Shown here piece after piece: positions 1-5,369 of a stretch of DNA of 6,399 nucleotides. The translations under genes were made by a program, and so were the position numbers. How positions within the stretch are numbered: position 1 is the first letter of the stretch; each line of letters begins with the position of its first letter. Below the pieces are notes generated by a model. It had not been told where the DNA came from. It did no database searches and was given only the letters and a program-made list of their open reading frames with translations. Where the stretch lies: positions 1 to 6,399 of the forward strand of contig JACPHN010000131.1 of assembly GCA_016188575.1 (NCBI GenBank), given 5' to 3'. The stretch is from Candidatus Schekmanbacteria bacterium. GTDB lineage: Bacteria; CSSED10-310; JACPHN01.

Positions 1-769
1 CATCCGGATAGCAGAGGGTGGGGACACCGATAATCATCTCCAGCATGCCGTCGCGATCGAAGTCAGCGACGCCGGGACCCGCGGAGATCGTGTCGCCGAC
101 TCTGAACCCTGTGGGGTCGTTGCGGATGACGCACGTCGTGCACTGGTGGTAGGGGTTGGTCCAGATCGACTGGAGAGTGTCCCCCCGCAGCGCGTACACG
201 TGCTCGTTGTAGGAGCCAAAGAGAATGTCGGTATGGCCGTCCCCGTTGAGATCCGCAAGCGCCGGGGCGCTTTCGACATGAGCCAAATCGAGTTTCGGGG
301 CGGCGAAGAGGCCTTTTTCGGCGCCGTTGGCGTCGAGCACGAGGACGCCGCCGATGCCGGGCTCGTCGCGCAGATGATCGCCGTAGCCGACGACGACTTC
401 GAGCTTGCCATCGCCGTCGAGATCGGCTGCGGCCGGCCGCGACTGAATGCCGTACGGATACTGCGCCGTCCACCTGATGCGGAGCTGCGGGTCCATCGTC
501 ATGCAGATAACGTCACCCTGCTCCGTGCCGACCACGATGTCCAGCCGCCCATCGCGATCGAGGTCGGCAAGCATCGGGTGAGCGCGGTCCACCCCGGACG
601 GCAACGTGATTTTTCCTTCCACGGCGAGATCCGCGTGCGCGGCATCAGGTTGGGCCACGAGCATCGCGGGTGCAACGAACGCGGCTCCCAACAGCAGCAC
701 CGTGCGGATTACGTTCCGGCGATGGACGGGGAGAGAGCAGCGTGGGTAGGTGCAAGCCCTGGAGATCAT
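1..769 (-). CDS. Secreted FG-GAP/VCBS-repeat protein, second tandem copy (3' end outside window)
   Basis: This is the first 256 residues of a paralogue of the FG-GAP gene just upstream; the rest lies beyond position 1. The ATG at 769-767 matches the start of the other copy base for base in context. Residues 1-46 form a signal peptide: a basic stretch (HRR at 16-18), a hydrophobic core (residues 24-40) and a likely cut after AHA. Four FG-GAP/VCBS calcium-loop motifs follow: DLDRDGRLD, DLDGDGKLE, DLNGDGHTD and DFDRDGMLE. Such repeats fold as beta-propeller blades and are usual in exported or cell-surface proteins. By eye, 27 of 256 residues differ from the full copy; 13 of those are in the signal peptide. 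The frame is open throughout, so nothing in view suggests a pseudogene. Specific ligand or function is unknown. The C-terminal sorting signal of this copy cannot be seen. Confidence 0.85.
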   Translation of the reverse strand, partial: MISRACTYPRCSLPVHRRNVIRTVLLLGAAFVAPAMLVAQPDAAHADLAVEGKITLPSGVDRAHPMLADLDRDGRLDIVVGTEQGDVICMTMDPQLRIRWTAQYPYGIQSRPAAADLDGDGKLEVVVGYGDHLRDEPGIGGVLVLDANGAEKGLFAAPKLDLAHVESAPALADLNGDGHTDILFGSYNEHVYALRGDTLQSIWTNPYHQCTTCVIRNDPTGFRVGDTISAGPGVADFDRDGMLEMIIGVPTLCYPD

Positions 770-823
770 CGTCGGACCTTTCACTCCTGTCGGCTGCGGA
801 CCCGCAAAGCGCGCATCCGGAGG
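1..823. repeat. Tandem duplication, unit A (matches 2256-3078)
   Basis: This stretch aligns with 2256-3078 at a constant offset of 2255 bases and without any insertion or deletion that I could find. It covers the first 256 codons of the FG-GAP gene plus about 54 bases upstream, including the AGGAG ribosome-binding site. Similarity stops near 823: the following bases (agaggg against aaacca) no longer match. The duplicated unit presumably continues left of the window, so the full unit is probably a whole gene with its short leader. Confidence 0.9.
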
Positions 824-912
824 TAGAGGGTGCAGATATGCCTACGTCGATTCGTCCAGTCCGAGGATCATGCGCTTGATGCCGGCCTTGAGAAGTGGGA
901 CATGGAACTTGA

Positions 913-3024
913 TCACGGCCCCTGCCGGGCGGCCGCAGCGCGCCGGCGCCTCGCGAGCAAGGCTCCCGTCAGCAGCACCAGCGCACCGGCCGCGCTCAGC
1001 GCGCCCGGAGCTGGAACCTGGGGCGGGACCTGTGCGGAAACCGAAACGGCCGATCGATTTCCATCGCTGTCGATGGCGACCAGCGCAAAGTAGACCCCCG
1101 GCGCAAACGGTCCCACCAGATCCACGGTCTCGGGCTCACCGGCGCGCTTGGGGGCGGGGATGGGCTCGGTGACGAGCGTGGCGTCCGCGAACGACTCCGA
1201 AACCAGAGGCGACCGGGAGTAACGGATTTCGTACTCCTCCGCCCGCCCGAAGTAGTCGGCGTCGTCGCCGGGCGCGGTGAACTTCAGCGTGACCGCGCTA
1301 GCCTCGCGGCCCATGGCAACCAGATCGGTCACGCGCACCGGCACGACGTTGTCGAACAGCGCCGTGCCCGCGGCATCCCCTTTGAACATCGGCCACCCGC
1401 GGGTGGCGCTGCGCCGTCCACCGCTCAGCACGTAGAAACTCGAAAACTCGTGCGTCGGCACCGCGATGTCAACCACGCCATCGTTGTCGAAATCGCCCAC
1501 CGCTACGGACGCGCGAATGAGCCCATCGGCCTCGTAGGACAGATCGTCCGCCACCTCCACTCCCGTCGCTGTCGTGCCGGAGCGAAGAATGCGATAGGTG
1601 CGCACTGTGCGGTTCAGTGTGACGATGATCTCCAGGCCGCCGTCACCGTCCAGATCGGCGAGCACCGGGGAGGCGAAGAAATGATTGATGTTGGCGCCGA
1701 AGAAATCCGTGGGGCGGACTGGAAACCCCGGCAGCAGCGTGCCGTCGCGATGCACCGCGATCAGTTGCTGATTGGTTGGCTCCTCAAAGGGGCGTGACTT
1801 TCCCTGACCGCAGTAGGCAACCGCCTCGAGGGTGCCGTCGCCGTCCAGGTCGCCGAGCGCGGGGGATGCATGGCAGTGATCTTCCGTAGGAACGTAGAAA
1901 AGGCGATTGCCGCTGCCGTCGAAACCGTGCAGCCCCTGGTCGCCGCCGTAGCCGGCGCTATCGAAAATCCCGGTTCCGACCACGTAGTCGTAGGCGTTGT
2001 CGCCGGTAAGGTCGGCAATTGCCGGCGAGGAGGAGATGATCTGATTGAGTTGGTTCCTGAAGAGGTGTGCGTCCCGGCTGGCGCAGGATGGGCAGTAGTC
2101 GAGCGCGTCGTAGCTCTCCACGAAATGATTCATGAGGAGCGTGGCGTCGTGCTTGAGCGGCAACATGGCGCCACCGGGCTGGGTATTGAACGGGATGATG
2201 AACGAGTTGTCGGGATAGGGCGTCGGGCAGGACACGTTGCCGTCATCGGGAGTCGCATCCGGATAGCAGTGGGTGGGGATTCCGATGATCATCTCCAGCA
2301 TGCCGTCGCGATCGAAATCCGCGACGCCGGGACCTGCGGAGATCGTGTCGCCGACCTTGAGCCCGGTGGGGTCGTTGCGGATGTCGCACGTCGTACACTG
2401 GTGGTAGGGATTGGTCCAGATCGACTGGAGAGTGTCCCCCCGCAGCGCGTACACATGCTCGTTATAGGAGCCAAAGAGAATGTCGGTATGGCCGTCTCCA
2501 TTGAGATCCGCAAGCGCCGGGGCGCTTTCGACATAGGCGAAATCGAGTTTCGGAGCGGCGAAGCGGCCTTTTTCAGCGCCGTTGGCGTCGAGCACGAGGA
2601 CGCCGCCGATGCTGGGGTCGTCGCGCAGATGATCGCCGTAGCCGACGACGACTTCGAGCTTGCCATCGCCGTCGAGATCGGCGGCGGCCGGCCGCGACTG
2701 AATGCCGAAGGAGTACCGCACGGTCCATCTGATACGGAGCTGCGGGTCCATCGTCATGCAGATGACGTCACCCTGCTCCGTGCCGACCACGATGTCCAGC
2801 CGCCCATCGCGATCGAGGTCGGCAAGCATGGGGTGAGCGCGGTCCACGCCGGACGGCAACGTGATTTTCCCTTCCACGGCGAGATCCGCGCGCGCGGGGC
2901 CAGGCTGGGCCACGAGCATCGCGGGTGCAACGTACGCGACTCCCAACAGCAGCGCAGTGGGGATTACGTTGCGGCGACGGGCGGGAAGAGAGAAGCGTCG
3001 GTGGGTGCAAGCGCTGGAAATCAT
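913..3024 (-). CDS. Secreted FG-GAP/VCBS-repeat beta-propeller protein with PEP-CTERM-like tail
   Basis: The product has 703 residues. Residues 1-46 are a signal peptide (RRR at 16-18, hydrophobic core about 21-39, cut after ARA). Eight FG-GAP/VCBS repeats with DxDxDG-like calcium loops begin near residues 69, 116, 173, 236, 338, 392, 457 and 511; they would form a beta-propeller. Residues about 562-668 look like a fibronectin-III-type domain (VRVTDLVA to the SDGNRSA turn). Residues 670-695 (VPAPG, hydrophobic segment, RRRR) resemble a PEP-CTERM sorting signal, suggesting exosortase processing at the cell envelope. Two CxxC pairs (CTTC at 210-213, CPSC at 311-314) lie between blades. The frame stays open to 3147, but I chose the ATG at 3024 because it places the signal peptide at the N-terminus and its context is conserved in the downstream copy. 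AGGAG at 3039-3043 lies 14 bases upstream, which is long. Ligand unknown. Confidence 0.88.
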   Translation of the reverse strand: MISSACTHRRFSLPARRRNVIPTALLLGVAYVAPAMLVAQPGPARADLAVEGKITLPSGVDRAHPMLADLDRDGRLDIVVGTEQGDVICMTMDPQLRIRWTVRYSFGIQSRPAAADLDGDGKLEVVVGYGDHLRDDPSIGGVLVLDANGAEKGRFAAPKLDFAYVESAPALADLNGDGHTDILFGSYNEHVYALRGDTLQSIWTNPYHQCTTCDIRNDPTGLKVGDTISAGPGVADFDRDGMLEMIIGIPTHCYPDATPDDGNVSCPTPYPDNSFIIPFNTQPGGAMLPLKHDATLLMNHFVESYDALDYCPSCASRDAHLFRNQLNQIISSSPAIADLTGDNAYDYVVGTGIFDSAGYGGDQGLHGFDGSGNRLFYVPTEDHCHASPALGDLDGDGTLEAVAYCGQGKSRPFEEPTNQQLIAVHRDGTLLPGFPVRPTDFFGANINHFFASPVLADLDGDGGLEIIVTLNRTVRTYRILRSGTTATGVEVADDLSYEADGLIRASVAVGDFDNDGVVDIAVPTHEFSSFYVLSGGRRSATRGWPMFKGDAAGTALFDNVVPVRVTDLVAMGREASAVTLKFTAPGDDADYFGRAEEYEIRYSRSPLVSESFADATLVTEPIPAPKRAGEPETVDLVGPFAPGVYFALVAIDSDGNRSAVSVSAQVPPQVPAPGALSAAGALVLLTGALLARRRRAAAARQGP

Positions 3025-3078
3025 CGTCGGACTTTTCACTCCTGTCGGCTGCGGACCCGCAGAGCGCGAATCCGGCGG
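2256..3078. repeat. Tandem duplication, unit B (matches 1-823)
   Basis: This is the second unit of the FG-GAP duplication. It includes the 5' part of the complete gene, its start codon and about 54 bases of leader. Divergence beyond 3078 marks the upstream edge of the duplicated segment. Most base changes between the units in the mature-protein region are silent or conservative, which points to selection on both proteins. Confidence 0.9.
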
Positions 3079-3121
3079 TAAACCAGACCTCTTCGAGCGC
3101 ATGCGGTTCCGGCGCATTGCT

Positions 3122-3140
3122 GCGCGGTGTCGCACCGCGC
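3122..3140. other. Perfect 8-bp hairpin in the spacer between BMC and FG-GAP genes
   Basis: GCGCGGTG (3122-3129) and CACCGCGC (3133-3140) form a perfect stem with a TCG loop. It sits in the 222-base spacer between the BMC gene (ends at 3247) and the FG-GAP start (3024), both on the minus strand. No run of T follows on either strand, so it is not a classical intrinsic terminator. It could pause polymerase, protect an RNA end or lie in the FG-GAP leader. I see no convincing gene or promoter in the rest of this spacer. Confidence 0.4.
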
Positions 3141-3246
3141 CGCCCAAGTCGCACGTCTACCCTTCTTTCACCAATAGCCGCGAAAAGCGCGTTCGGCAAG
3201 CCGCCCATGCGACCTGACCCCGGAGGCGCTCAGGGGCGGTGGGCGC

Positions 3247-3645
3247 TCAGGCGTCGCTATCTTTTTTTGAGCCGCGAACCGGGCGGCGTTTCGGCGCGGC
3301 GGATTCGGCGTCGGGTGGCGCCGCCGGGCTCGCTGGCGACGCCACGGCGGAGCGCTGCGGAGCCGCGGCCGTGGGGTAAAAGATATCCCCGATGCCCGCG
3401 GCGGGCCGCGGAATAACGTGTGCCGCAACGAGCTGGCCGACCCGCGATGCCGCCGCGGCACCGGCCTCGACCGCAGCCTTGACGGCGGCGACGTCGCCGA
3501 GCAACTTGATCGTGACCATGGCGGGAATCGTCACTTCATATCCGACGATTGACACCGACGCGGCCTTGACGGCGGCATCAGCCGCTTCGACAGCCGTTGC
3601 CAAACCGCGCGTTTCAAGTAACCCGAGCGCATCTTCGGTTGCCAT
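3247..3645 (-). CDS. BMC-H shell protein (PduA/CcmK/EutM-like) with alanine/proline-rich tail
   Basis: The product has 132 residues. Residues 5-90 are one BMC domain (Pfam BMC family): ALGLLETRGL at the start, AADAAVKAA with the conserved edge lysine (K27), GYE at 35-37, GDVAAVKAAVEAG, and the diagnostic HVIPRP at 76-81. Such proteins form hexamers that tile the shell of a microcompartment around enzymes. The pore loop after GYE reads VTIPA where PduA/CcmK-type proteins have a glycine-rich KIGSG-like loop, so pore chemistry may differ. Residues about 91-132 are an added alanine/proline-rich tail ending in a basic segment (PKRRPVRGSKK), longer than in a minimal BMC-H. The frame is open for 38 more codons upstream, but the ATG at 3645 has AGGAG nine bases before it and gives the normal domain start. 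No other shell protein or cargo enzyme is in the window. Confidence 0.9.
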   Translation of the reverse strand: MATEDALGLLETRGLATAVEAADAAVKAASVSIVGYEVTIPAMVTIKLLGDVAAVKAAVEAGAAAASRVGQLVAAHVIPRPAAGIGDIFYPTAAAPQRSAVASPASPAAPPDAESAAPKRRPVRGSKKDSDA

Positions 3646-3654
3646 CTTCTCTGT

Positions 3655-3659
3655 CTCCT
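3655..3659 (-). promoter_or_regulatory. Ribosome-binding site deciding the BMC-H start
   Basis: On the minus strand this reads AGGAG, nine bases before the ATG at 3645. It supports the 132-residue start over the upstream ATGs at 3678 and 3759 in the same frame, whose products would carry an arginine-rich extension unlike any BMC-H protein I know. Confidence 0.65.
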
Positions 3660-3773
3660 GTCCGATCCTGTGGCTCATGCGGTATTGGCGCGCCGATCCG
3701 GGAGCTCGCGCCGAGCGCAGCGCATTGGATTGTAGCGCAGCGCGACGAGCTTCGCTCACGGACCTCGCCCTGC

Positions 3774-3787
3774 GGTAGTATACTACC
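3774..3787. promoter_or_regulatory. Perfect 14-bp palindrome, possible operator
   Basis: GGTAGTATACTACC is a perfect palindrome centred between 3780 and 3781. It contains TATACT on both strands, which resembles a -10 box, but I could not pair it with a good -35 on either strand. Its position 129 bases upstream of the BMC start would suit an operator for a dimeric regulator. The first seven bases with the preceding C (CGGTAGT, 3773-3779) recur at the right end of the tnpB region (5235-5241), so it could instead be linked to the mobile element. Confidence 0.4.
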
Positions 3788-3831
3788 TTTGGGCGCTGTC
3801 GCTGACCCCGGCGCCTCGTTCGACCCTTCCC

Positions 3832-3890
3832 GAGCGGCCACGGGCTCCATCCTGGCTTTGCCAGGTTGGAGGGCCGAAGGCTGGCCGCTC
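3832..3890. repeat. Nested inverted repeat, about 59 bases
   Basis: The outer arms GAGCGGCCA (3832-3840) and TGGCCGCTC (3882-3890) match perfectly. Inside them, CTCCATCCTGGC (3845-3856) and GCCAGGTTGGAG (3860-3871) pair at 11 of 12 positions around a TTT loop. Together they could fold as one long stem-loop. Possible roles are the left-end hairpin of the tnpB element, a structured leader RNA, or a REP-like element. No T-run follows, so it is not a clear terminator. Confidence 0.6.
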
Positions 3891-3891
3891 A

Positions 3892-3906
3892 CTGCGGACT
3901 CCGCAG
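3892..3906. repeat. Short perfect inverted repeat
   Basis: CTGCGGA (3892-3898) and TCCGCAG (3900-3906) are perfect arms around one base; in RNA the inner pairs would open to make a loop. It follows directly on the nested repeat at 3832-3890 and looks like part of the same structured segment. Confidence 0.5.
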
Positions 3907-3940
3907 CCTGGTACGGTGAGACCGCCAAGCACCACGATGT

Positions 3941-3965
3941 AACAATCGGGTGTTGCACGATTGTT
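3941..3965. repeat. Inverted repeat overlapping the tnpB promoter
   Basis: AACAATCG (3941-3948) and CGATTGTT (3958-3965) are perfect 8-base arms around a 9-base loop. The right arm begins on the last base of the proposed -35 box of tnpB, and the loop covers the rest of it. It may be an operator controlling tnpB, or the subterminal left-end hairpin that IS200/IS605-type elements carry. Its low GC stands out from the flanking sequence. Confidence 0.55.
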
Positions 3966-3982
3966 CCCAGCCGCTCTATACT
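3953..3982 (+). promoter_or_regulatory. Candidate tnpB promoter giving a nearly leaderless transcript
   Basis: The proposed -35 is TTGCAC (3953-3958) and the -10 is TATACT (3977-3982), with an 18-base spacer. The -10 matches the consensus at five of six positions; the -35 is weak, at three of six. Transcription would start about seven bases after the -10, next to the tnpB ATG at 3990, so the mRNA would have almost no leader. This agrees with the lack of a Shine-Dalgarno sequence there. Confidence 0.4.
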
Positions 3983-3989
3983 TCACGTC

Positions 3990-5240
3990 ATGGAGCTCGT
4001 CAAACGCCGTATCACCTACTGCTTGTATCTCACGAGCGAGCAGCATCAGCTTATGCTCGAGTTTTTGCGTCTGCACTGCGAGCTGTACAACGCGGCGGTC
4101 CAGGAACGGCGCGATGCCTGGACGCTGCGCGGCATCTCCAGCACCAAGGCGGACCAGGAAAAGCAGCTCGTGGCCATCAAGGAAGCCCGGCCCGAGCTCA
4201 TCCCGCTCGGCGGCCACGCCCTCCAGGAGACGCTGCGCCGGGTGGATTTGGCCTTCCAGGCCTTCTTCCGCCGTGTCAAGGCCGGAGAAACGCCGGGATT
4301 CCCCCGCTTCAAGAGCTGGAAGCGCTTCTCCGGCTGGACCTACAAGAGCACATCGAGCTGGCGGTTCTTCCCCGGCGAGAAGAAGCACGGCGTACTCGAG
4401 CTGGACGGCATCGGCCGGCTGCGCATGCGCGGCGAGCCCCGGCAGCTCGGTGAGATCAAGACGCTGACGATAAGCCACAAGCGCGGCCGGTGGTATGCGT
4501 CCATCGTCATCGCGTGCATGCCCGAACGCGAGCACCGGACCGCGGGCATCGGTTTCGATTGGGGCATCGAGCGGTTGCTCACTTTCGATGACGGCACGGG
4601 CGTGGAAAATCCCCGATTCCTCAAGAAGTCCGAGCGCAAGCTCAAGGCGCTCGGGCGCGCGGCGTCCCGGAAAAAGCGGGGCTCGAAGAACCGCAAGAAG
4701 GCGGTGGCGAAGCTCGGCCAACAGCACGAGCGGATCGCGAGCCTCCGCGAGGATTTCCTGCACCAGCAGTCCGCCGAGCTGGTTGGGCGCGCCGCGCTGC
4801 TCGCCACCAAAAAGCTCGCGGTCGCCAACATGACGCGCAGCGCCCGCGGAACGGTCGAGGCCCCTGGCAAGAATGTCCGGCAGAAGGCCGGTTTGAATAA
4901 GAGCATCCTTGACGGCGCCCCGGCGGCGTTTCTCGGTATGGTGCGGTACAAAGCGGCAGAGGCTGGTATCGCGCTGGTAGAAGCGCCCACGCGGATGATC
5001 AAGCCGTCGCAGACCTGTCCGGCGTGCGGCCGGCAACAGAAGAAGACGCTCGCGGAGCGGGTACACCGCTGCGCGTGCGGCTGCGTGTTGCCGCGGGATC
5101 AAGCCAGCGCACAGGTTTGCTTGCATTATGCGTTATCCCTTTCGGAGCCAGGGATTGGCCCAGGTGTGGAGGGGGCGTCGCCCCCGGCGAAACACGAAAC
5201 CGCCACCGAATACGCTCCTGCGTATCTCGGTGAACGGTAG
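3990..5240 (+). CDS. tnpB: TnpB-family RNA-guided RuvC protein, RuvC-II glutamate replaced by lysine
   Basis: The product has 416 residues, normal for TnpB. TnpB proteins bind an omega-RNA made from the 3' end of their own element and cut matching DNA next to a short motif, which helps keep the element in the genome. Residues 1-185 cover the N-terminal helical and beta-barrel region, with FPRFKSW at 104-110. The RuvC parts follow: D190 in GFDWG, the RuvC-II strand at 269-281, a KKRGSKNRKK basic helix at 228-237, the GKNVRQKAGLN segment at 293-303, a zinc ribbon (C343, C346, C361, C363/C365) and D370 in PRDQASAQ. The usual RuvC-II pattern is hydrophobic residues, then E-x-L, then NM; here residue 274 is lysine (codon AAA, 4809-4811) in TKKLAVANM. 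I chose the ATG at 3990 because the family's N-terminus starts there; the frame is open further upstream without homology. It may be nuclease-dead. Confidence 0.9.
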   Translation: MELVKRRITYCLYLTSEQHQLMLEFLRLHCELYNAAVQERRDAWTLRGISSTKADQEKQLVAIKEARPELIPLGGHALQETLRRVDLAFQAFFRRVKAGETPGFPRFKSWKRFSGWTYKSTSSWRFFPGEKKHGVLELDGIGRLRMRGEPRQLGEIKTLTISHKRGRWYASIVIACMPEREHRTAGIGFDWGIERLLTFDDGTGVENPRFLKKSERKLKALGRAASRKKRGSKNRKKAVAKLGQQHERIASLREDFLHQQSAELVGRAALLATKKLAVANMTRSARGTVEAPGKNVRQKAGLNKSILDGAPAAFLGMVRYKAAEAGIALVEAPTRMIKPSQTCPACGRQQKKTLAERVHRCACGCVLPRDQASAQVCLHYALSLSEPGIGPGVEGASPPAKHETATEYAPAYLGER

Positions 5241-5244
5241 TTCA
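5140..5244 (+). ncRNA. Putative omega-RNA (reRNA) scaffold overlapping the 3' end of tnpB
   Basis: Two strong hairpins lie inside the last codons of tnpB and at its stop. The first is GGGGGC (5171-5176) with GCCCCC (5180-5185) and a GTC loop. The second pairs CACCGAATACGC (5204-5215) with GCGTAT (5220-5225) and TCGGTG (5227-5232), around a TCCT loop with one bulged C (5226). TnpB guide RNAs typically cover the 3' end of tnpB and end in a stem-loop at the right end of the element, with the guide formed by the flanking DNA. The 5' limit is a guess. The guide would begin close to 5245. Codons that keep such perfect stems suggest selection on RNA as well as protein. Confidence 0.5.
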
Positions 5245-5266
5245 TTTTCCATGTCATGCTGGCAAG

Positions 5267-5295
5267 TTGCCTCTCAGAACGGAACTGGGTATCCT
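5267..5295 (+). promoter_or_regulatory. Candidate promoter for the mntA-hepT operon
   Basis: TTGCCT (5267-5272) and TATCCT (5290-5295) are separated by 17 bases, the ideal spacing. Each box matches the sigma-70 consensus at four of six positions. It lies 75 bases upstream of the proposed mntA start. It is a modest match and could be chance. Confidence 0.3.
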
Positions 5296-5369
5296 CGGAG
5301 GGTAGCGAGGCACGGCATGGCAAGGCTCATGTTCCACTACTCATACCAATCAAAGCCTATGAGCGTACC

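Larger units (their letters stand above)
3646..3989. other. Divergent intergenic region, 344 bases, rich in inverted repeats
   Basis: This spacer separates the minus-strand BMC gene from the plus-strand tnpB. I see no convincing gene in it; the open frames crossing it are extensions of neighbours. It holds the BMC ribosome-binding site, a possible minus-strand -10 box (TACAAT, 3734-3729) without a good -35, a 14-base palindrome (3774-3787), three stem-loops between 3832 and 3965, and a likely tnpB promoter. The left end of the tnpB element must lie somewhere here. Confidence 0.7.
3941..5244 (+). mobile_element. Solo-tnpB element (IS200/IS605- or IS607-type, no tnpA); ends approximate
   Basis: The element is inferred from tnpB, the hairpins before it and the omega-RNA-like hairpins at its 3' end. 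No tnpA (tyrosine HUH transposase or serine recombinase) is in the window, so it could move only with help in trans. I placed the left limit at the inverted repeat 3941-3965, but it could be as far left as the palindrome at 3774. The right limit is set just after the last hairpin, at the TTCA around 5241-5244. Neither end is proven. Confidence 0.5.

Noticed and set aside
899-907. A nine-base match between the predicted TnpB guide (TTCCATGTC near 5247) and the FG-GAP spacer
   Set aside because: A match of nine bases in a window of this size on two strands is expected by chance about once in twenty windows, and it does not begin at the first guide base.
1870-3081. A 403-codon open frame on the plus strand, and a similar one at 146-826
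   Set aside because: They lie antisense to the FG-GAP genes and are open because of the regular high-GC codons of Asp/Gly-rich repeats. The FG-GAP reading explains the sequence fully and has domain support.
3122-3140. Intrinsic terminator after the BMC gene
   Set aside because: The stem is perfect but no T-run follows on the minus strand.
3597-3989. A 131-codon N-terminal extension of tnpB
   Set aside because: It crosses the BMC start region and the hairpin cluster, shows no TnpB similarity, and the family N-terminus begins at the ATG at 3990.
3783-5126. A 447-codon open frame on the minus strand opposite tnpB
   Set aside because: It is the complement of a well-supported tnpB, has no recognisable domain and no ribosome-binding site.
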